A stretch of DNA of 32,647 bases, taken from positions 1-32,647 of IMG/VR virus record IMGVR_UViG_3300045742_000129. One strand, written 5' to 3'. Below the pieces are notes generated by a model. That model ran no database searches. It was not told where the DNA came from and saw nothing but the letters and a program-made list of their open reading frames with translations. Every line of letters begins with the position of its first letter. Within the stretch, counting starts at the first letter, position 1. Both the position numbers and the translations under genes were made by a program. Below, piece after piece: positions 22,645 through 28,304 of this stretch. Origin of the DNA: a virus.

Positions 22645-22734
22645 ATGTTCAGGCCCACCGACTTCCGCGAACGAGATCAGCGCTCCCGCCGCTGGCGTCG
22701 CGAATCGCGGCCTGCTGAGCGACCTGAGCGCTAA
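22645..22734 (+). CDS. Arg/Glu-rich leader peptide of tRNA array 2
   Basis: 29 residues, leaderless from P8. Composition: 11 Arg, 4 Glu, 3 Pro, 2 Asp, 1 Trp, 2 Phe, 2 Ser and one each of Thr, Gln, Ala and Met. The array behind it encodes Glu, Asp, Glu, Trp, Arg, Arg, Pro, Arg, Arg. Cognate codons present: GAG, GAC/GAT, GAA, TGG, CGT/CGC/CGA, CGG, CCC/CCT and AGG. Only AGA, for Arg(TCT), is absent. Even the single rare AGG is matched by tRNA-Arg(CCT). I infer a sensor leader rather than a functional protein, although an Arg-rich RNA-binding peptide is conceivable. Confidence 0.75.
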   Translation: MFRPTDFRERDQRSRRWRRESRPAERPER

Positions 22735-22761
22735 CGCCCTCACCTGATTCCGGGTGCGGGC
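22679..22761 (+). promoter_or_regulatory. leader 2 hairpins (attenuator-like)
   Basis: AGCGCTC (22679-22685) pairs with GAGCGCT (22726-22732) across the second half of the leader ORF. GCCCTCACC (22736-22744) pairs with GGTGCGGGC (22753-22761), one mismatch, five bases before the first tRNA. Confidence 0.55.
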
Positions 22762-22766
22762 ATCAG

Positions 22767-22840
22767 CCCCCCGGAGACATAGGGTGCGTCGTCAGCCTCT
22801 CAAGTTGAAGAATCGGGTTCGAGTCCCGGCGGGGGGACCA
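22767..22840 (+). tRNA. tRNA-Glu(CTC)
   Basis: Acceptor CCCCCCG/CGGGGGG, anticodon stem TCAGC/GTTGA with loop CTCTCAA, T loop TTCGAGT, A73, CCA. Reads GAG. Confidence 0.88.
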
Positions 22841-22850
22841 CCAAGATCTA

Positions 22851-22925
22851 GGTCCATTGGTGAACCGGCTATCACATCGTCCTGTCGAGGCGAAGTAAGG
22901 GGTTCGACACCCCTATGGACCGCCA
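22851..22925 (+). tRNA. tRNA-Asp(GTC)
   Basis: Acceptor GGTCCAT/ATGGACC, anticodon loop CTGTCGA, T loop TTCGACA, G73, CCA. Confidence 0.93.
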
Positions 22926-22935
22926 TCCGAAACAA

Positions 22936-23007
22936 GCCCCCATGGTCGATGGGTTAAGACGCTGGCCTTTCAAGCCGGAGGACAGGGTTCGAGTCCCTGT
23001 GGGGGTG
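22936..23007 (+). tRNA. tRNA-Glu(TTC)
   Basis: Acceptor GCCCCCA/TGGGGGT with a G1-T72 wobble at the end, loop CTTTCAA, G73. CCA is not encoded (CTT follows), so it relies on CCA-adding enzyme. Reads GAA. Confidence 0.9.
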
Positions 23008-23008
23008 C

Positions 23009-23021
23009 TTGACAACTGAAT
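23009..23021 (+). promoter_or_regulatory. boxA-like element 1
   Basis: TTGACAACTGAAT, identical over 13 bases to the element at 27807 and close to the actinobacterial rRNA leader boxA (TTTGAGAACTCAATAG type). It lies between tRNA-Glu(TTC) and tRNA-Trp. Confidence 0.6.
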
Positions 23022-23024
23022 CGA

Positions 23025-23094
23025 AGGGCAGCCACGGGGTGGACGGGAGTCTCCAAAACTCCTAGGCAGGGTTCGAGTCCCTGTTGCCCTGCCA
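23025..23094 (+). tRNA. tRNA-Trp(CCA), short D arm
   Basis: Acceptor AGGGCAG/TTGCCCT, anticodon stem GGAGT/ACTCC with loop CTCCAAA, T loop TTCGAGT, G73, CCA. Only 14 bases separate the acceptor from the anticodon stem (about 19 is usual); the D arm is reduced to CCAC-GGG-GTGG. Confidence 0.88.
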
Positions 23095-23095
23095 A

Positions 23096-23171
23096 GCGCT
23101 CGTAGTGAAATGGACAATCACGCGGTCCTACGAAGGCCGAGTTCTGGGTTCGACCCCCAGCGAGCGCGCCA
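23096..23171 (+). tRNA. tRNA-Arg(ACG)
   Basis: Acceptor GCGCTCG/CGAGCGC, loop CTACGAA, G73, CCA. With A34 deaminated by host TadA it reads CGT, CGC and CGA. Confidence 0.93.
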
Positions 23172-23180
23172 ACAACATAT

Positions 23181-23252
23181 CCCCCGCTGGTGAAGTGGAG
23201 ATCACGGCGTCGTCCGAAGGCGCAGTCCCAGGTTCGATTCCTGGGCGGGGGG
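23181..23252 (+). tRNA. tRNA-Arg(CCG)
   Basis: Acceptor CCCCCGC/GCGGGGG, anticodon stem GCGTC/GGCGC with loop GTCCGAA, G73. CCA not encoded. Reads CGG. Confidence 0.88.
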
Positions 23253-23272
23253 CGCAAACACAAGAAACACAA

Positions 23273-23349
23273 CGGGATGTGGCTCAGTTTGGTAGAGCGC
23301 CGGTCTGGGGGACCGGAGATCGCGGGTTCAAATCCCGCCATCCCGACCA
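23273..23349 (+). tRNA. tRNA-Pro(GGG)
   Basis: Acceptor CGGGATG/CATCCCG, anticodon stem CCGGT/ACCGG with loop CTGGGGG, T loop TTCAAAT, A73, CCA. Reads CCC/CCT. Confidence 0.95.
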
Positions 23350-23352
23350 AGG

Positions 23353-23418
23353 GGTGCCCTGTCGGGGCGTCCGGGGACTTGCGAGTCTGATCAGCCGTAG
23401 GAATGATCCGGGCGCACC
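23353..23418 (+). ncRNA. stem-closed spacer RNA (H)
   Basis: GGTGCCC (23353-23359) can pair with GGGCGCACC (23410-23418) with a small bulge, enclosing hairpins GACT/AGTC and GATCA/TGATC. It lies right after tRNA-Pro(GGG). Weakest of the spacer structures. Confidence 0.35.
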
Positions 23419-23461
23419 GAGAGGGCGACCAACTACTAATCTGGGAGCAACTAGTAGCAAG

Positions 23462-23842
23462 TTAGGACTTGCGGTTCTTGCGTTCATGTAGGTACTCCCA
23501 GACGCGAGAGTCCTTGTCGAACAGGTGCTTGAGGAACCATGCGAAGAAGGCCACGATCCCACCAGCGATGACGACAGTCCAGACCGGAGACTGACCAGCG
23601 ACGTACTGGATGTTCTCGGTCAGGGTGTCCCCGCCGTCGTCGTTGATCAGGGCTGGCACCTCGATGGCGGCGAACCCGCCGATGGCGACCACGAGCCAGA
23701 CCACCCAGGCGGTGGTCCACTTCCCCCGAGGCTTGTCGCCTTCGGCCTCGGGCGGCTTCTTGGCCGTGTAGACCATGCGCCCGACGAATGCCCCGCCGCC
23801 GAGTAGCGCCAGGGTGAGCAGGGTTGTCGCGATCCAGTCCAT
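23462..23842 (-). CDS. small membrane protein
   Basis: 126 residues from ATG 23842 (TTG 23848 with AAGAGG ahead is the alternative). Three membrane segments: WIATTLLTLALLGGGAFVG (N-terminal), WVVWLVVAIGGFAAIEVPAL, and WTVVIAGGIVAFFAWFLKHLF. A charged loop and a basic C-tail (HERKNRKS) follow. No family recognised; holin-like size. It is encoded on the strand opposite to the tRNA genes that surround it, so array 2 transcripts for the last two Arg tRNAs would run antisense through it. Confidence 0.65.
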   Translation of the reverse strand: MDWIATTLLTLALLGGGAFVGRMVYTAKKPPEAEGDKPRGKWTTAWVVWLVVAIGGFAAIEVPALINDDGGDTLTENIQYVAGQSPVWTVVIAGGIVAFFAWFLKHLFDKDSRVWEYLHERKNRKS

Positions 23843-23859
23843 AGCCAAGAGTACCTCTT

Positions 23860-23931
23860 GCCCTCGCCGAAGGAGTCGGTCCAGCGTTTCCTAAACGCAG
23901 GTAGCAGGTTCGAGTCCTGCCGGGGGCGCCA
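23860..23931 (+). tRNA. tRNA-Arg(CCT), short D arm
   Basis: Acceptor GCCCTCG/CGGGGGC, anticodon helix GCGT/ACGC with loop TTCCTAA, G73, CCA. D region 16 bases (CCGA-AGGAG-TCGG). Reads AGG, the codon found once in leader 2. Confidence 0.85.
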
Positions 23932-23932
23932 A

Positions 23933-23998
23933 GCCCTATGTTGGAACCGGCAGGGTGTTCTAAACCCACGCCGCGGGGTTCGACTCCTCGATGGGGCG
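23933..23998 (+). tRNA. tRNA-Arg(TCT), minimal D arm
   Basis: Acceptor GCCCTAT/ATGGGGC, anticodon helix GGGT/ACCC with loop GTTCTAA, T arm CGGGG/CCTCG, G73, CCA not encoded. Only 12 bases between acceptor and anticodon stem, so no normal D arm can form. Reads AGA (and AGG by wobble). Confidence 0.78.
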
Positions 23999-23999
23999 C

Positions 24000-24020
24000 G
24001 TCATGGGCGTGGGGTACCAT
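24000..24020 (+). promoter_or_regulatory. phage promoter P9 (divergent form, leaderless)
   Basis: GTCATGGG, 7 bases, TACCAT; ATG 7 bases downstream. Only part of the 8-mer matches, but spacing and leaderless start are conserved. Confidence 0.6.
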
Positions 24021-24027
24021 CGATCTC

Positions 24028-24804
24028 ATGATCGGTGGCAATCAACACGTCATCCCCGACCTTGCCGAGCCGATCACTGCGTGGCGTTGCTGGATCGTCG
24101 GTGGGGATGAGGCGACCCCGATCTTGCGCTCCCCCAAGTCCGGCACCTCATGGCCCCCGGTAGGGGAGTGGGACTCCAAGGTCATTCGTGACCCGGATCG
24201 CAACTTCATCTCAGCGAAGTGTGATGAACGGTTCCGACCCAATCCCAACGTGTCCTGCTTGCATTGCCCGTCGCCAACCTCAGCGAACCACCACGGGGTG
24301 GGGTGTGGCATCTACGGCTACAAGACGATCGGCGACCTTGCTTGGGACTTCTCTCCCCCTGGACTCTCTCGCTATGACTCCACCGGCCAGAGCGGCTGGC
24401 ACTTCATCGTCTGGGGGAAGGTGCTGCTGTGGGGGAGTGTGTACGAGCACGACCATGGCTACCGAGCCGAGTTCGCTCGCATTGAGGAGATTGTATTGGT
24501 GCGTGGACTCTCCTTTCGGATCGGGATGGACCGGATCAAGCAGTTGGCCGAGTTCTACTCCGTCCCCATCACGATGATGCCTGAGAGCACTCGGTTGGAG
24601 ATCGAGGACTACTTCATCGAGCGATCAGTGGAGGAGTCCCAGAAGGTCGCGACGGCCATGCAGAAGTTCGGGGCCGACATGACCAAGGCATTCGAGCGCA
24701 TGGTGATCGAGATGAAGAAGTTCGCCACGGCCTTCAAGACCGTGGCGGCCGAGTTGGAGAAGTTGAGTCAGACCATCGATCGAGAGGACGAGGACGATGG
24801 GTGA
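24028..24804 (+). CDS. hypothetical protein with C-terminal coiled coil
   Basis: 258 residues from leaderless ATG 24028. The N-terminal domain has a Cys/His cluster (CLHCPSPTSANHHGVGCGIYGYK) and HFIVWGKVLLWGSVYEHDHGYRAEFARI. That reads like a family of actinobacterial and phage proteins of unknown function (cGI-a, then V-LWG-V-EH--GYRA-yA). The C-terminal 75 residues (about 180-250) are a long amphipathic helix, probably a coiled coil. No enzyme motif. Host-protein origin or regulator role possible. Confidence 0.65.
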   Translation: MIGGNQHVIPDLAEPITAWRCWIVGGDEATPILRSPKSGTSWPPVGEWDSKVIRDPDRNFISAKCDERFRPNPNVSCLHCPSPTSANHHGVGCGIYGYKTIGDLAWDFSPPGLSRYDSTGQSGWHFIVWGKVLLWGSVYEHDHGYRAEFARIEEIVLVRGLSFRIGMDRIKQLAEFYSVPITMMPESTRLEIEDYFIERSVEESQKVATAMQKFGADMTKAFERMVIEMKKFATAFKTVAAELEKLSQTIDREDEDDG

Positions 24805-24931
24805 GATCGGAGAGCCAGCACGCACTGAGCCATGGCAGGTCCCGGCCCCAGCACCCCGTGAGCCGGTGCGTGAGCCGTCCCCTGAGCCTCAACCCGAGCA
24901 GATCCCGCAGGAACAGCCGGTCCCCGTCTAG
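24797..24931 (+). CDS. small Pro/Glu-rich protein
   Basis: 44 residues, ATG overlapping the upstream gene by 8 bases, with GAGGACGAGG ahead. The sequence is a low-complexity run of Pro, Glu and Gln (AREPVREPSPEPQPEQ-like), probably unstructured. Small translationally coupled partner of the gene before it; function unknown. Ends 4 bases into the convergent gene. Confidence 0.5.
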   Translation: MGEIGEPARTEPWQVPAPAPREPVREPSPEPQPEQIPQEQPVPV

Positions 24932-25134
24932 GCGGCGCAGGTCGGGCAGTCGAGCGGATCGGAGGCGAACATCTCTTGTCGCACTGGTTCCGGCACGGGG
25001 TCGCGCATGGCGTTGGCCAGGTTCCCGAGCGCGTTGGCAACCATGACGATCCTGGCTAGGGACATGGGATCGGTCGGGTCGTTTGCGGCGGTCCAGAGTT
25101 CGGACGCGTGGTCGTCAAGAAGGGAAGCAATCAT
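24928..25134 (-). CDS. small hypothetical protein
   Basis: 68 residues from ATG 25134 with GAGG 9 bases ahead. Helical (MIASLLDDHASELWTAAND, ARIVMVANALGNLANAMRD) and ends DCPTCAA with a CxxC. A TATCAT lies further upstream at the right distance for a promoter, but without the 8-mer. No family known. Confidence 0.55.
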   Translation of the reverse strand: MIASLLDDHASELWTAANDPTDPMSLARIVMVANALGNLANAMRDPVPEPVRQEMFASDPLDCPTCAA

Positions 25135-25245
25135 GGTGATCGGCCTCGGGGGGATCGGGGCTAGACCTGAATGATAGTCGCGTTCCAGGGGGGCGGCGAA
25201 GTGACATGTGCCCGTTGGTGTCGATCAGGTACTACTCTTGTCGGC

Positions 25246-25551
25246 ATGTCGATCGACCATGGGTACACGGTGCTCGGGCTGGTAGAGGTTGCCGAACTGC
25301 TCGGCGTGGACAAGCGGACGCCCCACGCCTGGTTCTACCGCGACTTGATGCCTGAGCCAGATCACGAGTCAGTCAACGGCGGCCGGGCCTGGGACCGCGC
25401 GTCCATCGTCCGGTGGGCAGCGGTCACCGGACGGCTACCTGTTGAGTTGGCGCAGGAGGGCGTGGACCTCGCTGACGGCCCTCTGCCCATCCAGCGCGGA
25501 GGGCGCGAAGCGAAGGCGATGATCCAGAAGGAGAAGCACGGTGAGTCTTGA
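25246..25551 (+). CDS. MerR/excisionase-like HTH protein
   Basis: 101 residues from ATG 25246, leaderless: TACTCT lies 7 bases ahead. LGLVEVAELLGVDKRTPHAWFYRDLMPEPD (10-39) and GRAWDRASIVRWAAVTGRLP fit a winged HTH of the MerR/Xis type, binding DNA at direct repeats. Could be a phage regulator or recombination directionality factor; no integrase in the window. It overlaps the next gene by 11 bases. Confidence 0.7.
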   Translation: MSIDHGYTVLGLVEVAELLGVDKRTPHAWFYRDLMPEPDHESVNGGRAWDRASIVRWAAVTGRLPVELAQEGVDLADGPLPIQRGGREAKAMIQKEKHGES

Positions 25552-25906
25552 GCCGTTGGAGTTCATCATCATCTGCCTTGCGGCCTACCGGATCACTCGG
25601 TTCTTCGTGAAGGATGCCCTGTTGGGCTTCGGCCCCGACTCGGGGTCGCGACTCTCGGTGCGTGTTGATCACTTCGCCTACGACGAGAACGGCGAAGGCC
25701 GCTCTTGGTGGCGTGAGTACGTCGGTGACCTGCTTACCTGCACTTGGTGCCTGGGGTTCTGGATCAGCGCAGCGACCTACTTCATCTACCTCGGGGGAAC
25801 CGTCGGATGGGACGCCATCGGCGCTACCGATTGGACGGTGCATGGCGTCACGGTGTTCGCTGTCGCTGGCGTCCAGGGGTACATCAACACGCGGATGAAC
25901 GCGTAA
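25541..25906 (+). CDS. DUF1360 membrane protein
   Basis: 121 residues from GTG 25541 (AAGGAG ahead). An N-terminal hydrophobic helix (FIIICLAAYRITRFF), the signature LLTCTWCLGFWIS (around 64-76) and a third hydrophobic helix match the DUF1360 family (C-WC-GFW) of actinobacteria, Bacillus and phages. Function unknown; membrane location likely. Confidence 0.82.
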   Translation: MSLEPLEFIIICLAAYRITRFFVKDALLGFGPDSGSRLSVRVDHFAYDENGEGRSWWREYVGDLLTCTWCLGFWISAATYFIYLGGTVGWDAIGATDWTVHGVTVFAVAGVQGYINTRMNA

Positions 25907-25919
25907 CCCCTTCGGCCCC

Positions 25920-25940
25920 GTCACACCAGCACTGTATGGT
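25920..25940 (+). promoter_or_regulatory. phage promoter P10 (leaderless)
   Basis: GTCACACC, 7 bases, TATGGT; ATG 25947 is 6 bases downstream. Drives the RlaP-like and Thg1 genes. Confidence 0.92.
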
Positions 25941-25946
25941 GTGGCC

Positions 25947-26639
25947 ATGAACGTCATCCTCCAAGGGGTCGTCGGCTCCACTGCCTACGGCCTCGCTACC
26001 CCTGAGTCCGACATCGACCGCCTCGGCGTGTTCCAGGCCCGCACCTCTGAGTTGCTGGGCCTGCACCCGCCGAAGGAATCGCGCGTCGGCCACAACCCCG
26101 ACATCACCCACCACGAGTTGGGCAAGTTCGTCAAGTTGTGCCTGGCCAACAACCCCACGGTGATGGAGTTGCTGTGGCTCGATGAGTACGAGGTCATGAC
26201 TCGGAGGGGTGAGGATCTCATTGCCATCCGTGACCACTTCCTCTGCCAGCGCATCCGCAAGACCTACGGCGGCTACGCCACCCAGCAGAAGGAGCGTCTC
26301 AAGCGCCGAGAGGAGGACGAGCCTGGCGCCGGGTTCTCCTCGGACCTCAAGAAGCGAACCGAGAAGCACGGCCGCCACTGCCACCGCCTCATCCTGCAGG
26401 GCGCCTGGGCGCTTCGTCATGGCGTGTTGAGGGTACGGCTCTCGGAGTCCGAGGTGGACTACTGCCGCGCCGCCGGGCGCCTCGCCGCTTCCGATGTGGA
26501 CGCCTTCTGCGCCATGACCGATGAGGCCATGGAGGAGTTCGACGCCATCGAGTCGGACCTCCCCGAGAAGCCCGACGAGGCCATCGTTGAGCGTCTCCTG
26601 CTCATCGCCCGCACCACCGACATCGGCAGGGTCGGATGA
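25947..26639 (+). CDS. RlaP-like predicted nucleotidyltransferase (COG3541)
   Basis: 230 residues from ATG 25947; an upstream GTG at 25941 would lie directly on the -10 box. N-terminal pol-beta motif QGVVGSTAYGLATPESDIDRLGVF: GS at 10-11 and the metal Asp pair D22/D24. EVMTRRGEDLIAIRDHFLC and a C-terminal helical part follow. This COG3541/YcgL family is known from RNA ligase gene neighbourhoods (RlaP) as a predicted RNA end-modifying nucleotidyltransferase. Its coupling to thg1 (ATGA overlap) and the nearby ligase/Pnkp support a role in tRNA repair. Activity not known. Confidence 0.78.
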   Translation: MNVILQGVVGSTAYGLATPESDIDRLGVFQARTSELLGLHPPKESRVGHNPDITHHELGKFVKLCLANNPTVMELLWLDEYEVMTRRGEDLIAIRDHFLCQRIRKTYGGYATQQKERLKRREEDEPGAGFSSDLKKRTEKHGRHCHRLILQGAWALRHGVLRVRLSESEVDYCRAAGRLAASDVDAFCAMTDEAMEEFDAIESDLPEKPDEAIVERLLLIARTTDIGRVG

Positions 26640-27394
26640 AGGACGAACTCGGCGACCGCTTCAAGGCGATCGAGCACGCGTACCGTCCCGTTCTGCCTCG
26701 GCGCGGGTTCGCTGTCGTGCGCGTGGATGGGCGCGCCTTCCACAGTTGGACCAGGGGCTTGGACAAGCCGTTCTCTCCGCAGTTCATCACTGCGATGGAC
26801 GCCACCGCTCGGAAGTTGTGCGAGGGGTTCTCTGGCGCCTTGTGCGCCTATGTGCAGTCCGATGAGATCAGTCTCGTGCTCACCGACCTGATCGGCGAGA
26901 ACACCGAGCCTGAGTTCGGCTGGCGTCTCCCCAAGTTGATCTCGTTGGCCGCGTCCGAAGCGACCGCCGAGTTCAACCGGCACTGGTTCGATCGCTCTGT
27001 CGCTACCTTCGACGCTCGGGCCTTCCCCCTGGCGACCGTGGAGGACGTGGCCGACTACCTCCGGTGGCGGCAAGACGATGCTCGACGCAACGCTGTGTCG
27101 ATGCTGTCGCACCACTGGCTCGGCAAGAAGGCTGTGCACGGTGTTGGCACGCGCCAACGGGTTGACCTTCTGGCCGAGATGGGGGTCCTCGTGGACGAAC
27201 AGGACCGCGGCTTCACTCAGGGCCGCATCGCTCACCCCGAGAAGCGCATGGAGACGGTGACCTACACCCGGAAGGACGATGGCACCGAACACTCGATTGA
27301 GGCCGAGCGCACGCACTGGATCGTGGAGCCGTCCGAGTTCATCCGCAACTGGTTCTACGATCAGCACGCGGAGAGGTTCGCCGAAACCTCTTGA
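26636..27394 (+). CDS. tRNA-His guanylyltransferase-like protein (Thg1/TLP)
   Basis: 252 residues. RVDGRAFHSWTRGLDKPF (29-46, metal D31) and YVQSDEISLVL (72-82, D76 E77) are the Thg1 catalytic motifs. ATFDARAFPLATVEDVADYLRWRQDDARRNAVSMLSHH follows and is also diagnostic. Thg1-like proteins add nucleotides 3'-to-5' on tRNA 5' ends, either G-1 of tRNA-His or repair of damaged ends. In bacteria they act mainly as repair enzymes. Here it follows the RlaP-like gene with an ATGA overlap and precedes tRNA array 3. Secure family call; the substrate tRNA is open. Confidence 0.93.
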   Translation: MKDELGDRFKAIEHAYRPVLPRRGFAVVRVDGRAFHSWTRGLDKPFSPQFITAMDATARKLCEGFSGALCAYVQSDEISLVLTDLIGENTEPEFGWRLPKLISLAASEATAEFNRHWFDRSVATFDARAFPLATVEDVADYLRWRQDDARRNAVSMLSHHWLGKKAVHGVGTRQRVDLLAEMGVLVDEQDRGFTQGRIAHPEKRMETVTYTRKDDGTEHSIEAERTHWIVEPSEFIRNWFYDQHAERFAETS

Positions 27395-27400
27395 CCCCCC

Positions 27401-27421
27401 GTCACACCGAGGTGCTATGGT
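27401..27421 (+). promoter_or_regulatory. phage promoter P11, tRNA array 3
   Basis: GTCACACC, 7 bases, TATGGT, with TTGACC just upstream. Leader ORF begins 40 bases later behind its own SD. Confidence 0.92.
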
Positions 27422-27461
27422 GATTAGAGAACGCAACGATCGTCAGAGCCGGAGGTGACCC

Positions 27462-27548
27462 ATGCGAGCGTGTACGAGCATCACAACTGAGATGACCGGC
27501 GCCGCCATCGGGACGATCCTCGTAGGCTCCGGTCGATTTACCGGCTGA
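27462..27548 (+). CDS. leader peptide of tRNA array 3
   Basis: 28 residues with a strong ribosome site, GGAGGTGA 3 bases before ATG. This is the only array leader with an SD. Composition: 6 Thr, 5 Gly, 3 Ala, 3 Ile, 2 Met, and single Cys, Val and Phe make 22 of 28; the rest are Arg, Ser, Glu and Leu. The array encodes fMet, Ala, Ala, Gly, Gly, Phe, Val, Cys, Ile, Val, Met, Thr, Thr, Thr. Codons GCG, GCC, GGG, GGC/GGT, TTT, TGT, ATC, ATG and all four Thr codons occur. The one Val codon is GTA, not a perfect partner for the two Val tRNAs seen. Inferred sensor leader. Confidence 0.78.
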   Translation: MRACTSITTEMTGAAIGTILVGSGRFTG

Positions 27549-27563
27549 CGCTGGTAGCCCGGT
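27494..27563 (+). promoter_or_regulatory. leader 3 alternative pairing region
   Basis: Four arms: GACCGG (27494-27499), CCGGTC (27529-27534), ACCGG (27540-27544) and CCGGT (27559-27563). Arms 1:2 and 3:4 can form together, or 2:3 alone: the attenuator layout. Arm 4 ends two bases before tRNA-fMet. Confidence 0.6.
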
Positions 27564-27564
27564 T

Positions 27565-27640
27565 CGCGGCTGGGTGAAACGGTTTCCACGCCTGGCTCAT
27601 AACCAGGAGACATCGGGTTCAACTCCCGTAGCCGCCACCA
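27565..27640 (+). tRNA. tRNA-fMet(CAT)
   Basis: C1 faces C72 (mismatch), as initiator tRNAs lack a 1:72 pair; acceptor pairs GCGGCT/AGCCGC below it. Anticodon stem CCTGG/CCAGG with loop CTCATAA, T loop TTCAACT, A73, CCA. The three G-C pairs of the usual initiator stem are only partly present. Confidence 0.75.
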
Positions 27641-27643
27641 ACC

Positions 27644-27692
27644 TGGGTCCCGACCACTCCGAGCCGCGACGCTCGTGGGTGGCGGGAACCCA
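27644..27692 (+). ncRNA. stem-closed spacer RNA (G)
   Basis: TGGGTCCCG (27644-27652) pairs with CGGGAACCCA (27683-27692), one bulge, followed inside by CCAC/GTGG and GAGC/GCTC helices: a long imperfect hairpin between tRNA-fMet and tRNA-Ala(TGC). Confidence 0.45.
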
Positions 27693-27700
27693 TCTTCCCT

Positions 27701-27774
27701 GGGGCAGCATGTACCAAGGCTGGCGACAGTGCTTTGCAAGCACCGTGAGGTGGGTTCGATTCCCTCCTGCTCCA
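27701..27774 (+). tRNA. tRNA-Ala(TGC)
   Basis: Acceptor GGGGCAG/CTGCTCC with the Ala identity pair G3-T70, anticodon helix GTGC/GCAC with loop TTTGCAA, A73; CCA not encoded (CTG). Reads GCA/GCG. Confidence 0.92.
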
Positions 27775-27806
27775 CTGCAGCAAGATCACTTGCGAGCAAT
27801 CGATCA

Positions 27807-27819
27807 TTGACAACTGAAT
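27807..27819 (+). promoter_or_regulatory. boxA-like element 2
   Basis: TTGACAACTGAAT, followed by AGG, resembling rRNA leader boxA of actinobacteria. A GCAAG-ATCA-CTTGC hairpin lies 14 bases upstream (27780-27793), as boxB precedes boxA in rrn leaders. It overlaps the left arm of the inverted repeat. Confidence 0.65.
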
Positions 27820-27827
27820 AGGTCTAT
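27813..27827 (+). repeat. left arm of 15-bp inverted repeat around tRNAs
   Basis: ACTGAATAGGTCTAT, the exact reverse complement of 29331-29345. It lies 2 bases before tRNA-Ala(GGC). Confidence 0.9.
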
Positions 27828-27829
27828 AT

Positions 27830-27901
27830 GGGGCACGCGCGTTGGGTTCGCACCCGACCCTGGCAGGGTTGGTCCGCTCGGATCGTCACCGAGGTGCTCC
27901 A
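27830..27901 (+). tRNA. tRNA-Ala(GGC), unusual T loop
   Basis: Acceptor GGGGCAC/GTGCTCC with G3-T70, anticodon stem CGACC/GGTTG with loop CTGGCAG, T stem CTCGG/CCGAG. The T loop is ATCGTCA rather than TTCGANT. A73, CCA not encoded. Reads GCC/GCT. Slightly less certain because of the T loop. Confidence 0.72.
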
Positions 27902-27905
27902 CTGT

Positions 27906-28036
27906 GAAGAAGGCCGACGGACAAGGCTTTGGCCCGTGAGGTCATGCCGAAGGTGGGAGGTACTTGTGACCGCTCGTACCACCAGAAGTGCGACCAAGCC
28001 GGGGTGGGTAGCGAGTGGTCGAGTCCTTCTTCGCCA
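27906..28036 (+). ncRNA. tRNA-like RNA with CCA end, no cloverleaf (A)
   Basis: A perfect 7-bp acceptor-like stem GAAGAAG (27906-27912) / CTTCTTC (28026-28032) followed by G73-like G and CCA. The interior is 113 bases with helices GGTCA/TGACC, GGTAC/GTACC and CGACC/GGTCG, but no standard D, anticodon or T arm. It fills exactly the gap between tRNA-Ala(GGC) and tRNA-Gly(TCC) with 4 and 1 spare bases, as a tRNA would. Novel RNA or a disrupted tRNA. Confidence 0.5.
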
Positions 28037-28037
28037 T

Positions 28038-28112
28038 GCAGATGAAGCCGAACAGGTGAGGTACCAGGCTTCCACCCTGGGGAAGCGGGTTCGAGTCCCG
28101 CCATCTGCTCCA
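28038..28112 (+). tRNA. tRNA-Gly(TCC)
   Basis: Acceptor GCAGATG/CATCTGC, anticodon stem CCAGG/CCTGG with loop CTTCCAC, T loop TTCGAGT, T73, CCA. Reads GGA/GGG. Confidence 0.95.
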
Positions 28113-28113
28113 A

Positions 28114-28223
28114 CGACAGGGAGAACCGGACAGCCACCCCTCTGCTCAGTGTGCGAGCACGGGAAACGAGGCCGGACTAAAGATCCTGTCGGGGGCCATC
28201 GGCAGCACACCCCCGATGGCCCC
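28114..28223 (+). ncRNA. stem-closed spacer RNA plus strong hairpin (B)
   Basis: CGACAGG (28114-28120) pairs with CCTGTCG (28185-28191), enclosing 64 bases. An 11-bp perfect hairpin, 28192-28202 with 28213-28223 (GGGGCCATCGG arm), follows directly. No T tract follows, so not a standard terminator. Lies between two Gly tRNAs. Confidence 0.5.
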
Positions 28224-28228
28224 ACCTT

Positions 28229-28303
28229 GCGGCCAAGGTCTAGATGGCGAGACACCTGCTTGCCATGCAGGAGAGCGGAGTTCAAGTCTCCGTGGCCGCT
28301 CCA
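28229..28303 (+). tRNA. tRNA-Gly(GCC)
   Basis: Acceptor GCGGCCA/TGGCCGC, anticodon stem CCTGC/GCAGG with loop TTGCCAT, T73, CCA. Reads GGC/GGT. Confidence 0.95.
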
Positions 28304-28304
28304 A

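Noticed and set aside
27906-28036. tmRNA
   Set aside because: Too short, without a tag reading frame, T arm or the usual tmRNA ends.
28192-28223. Intrinsic terminator inside array 3
   Set aside because: The 11-bp stem is strong but is followed by ACCTTGC and more tRNAs; no T tract.
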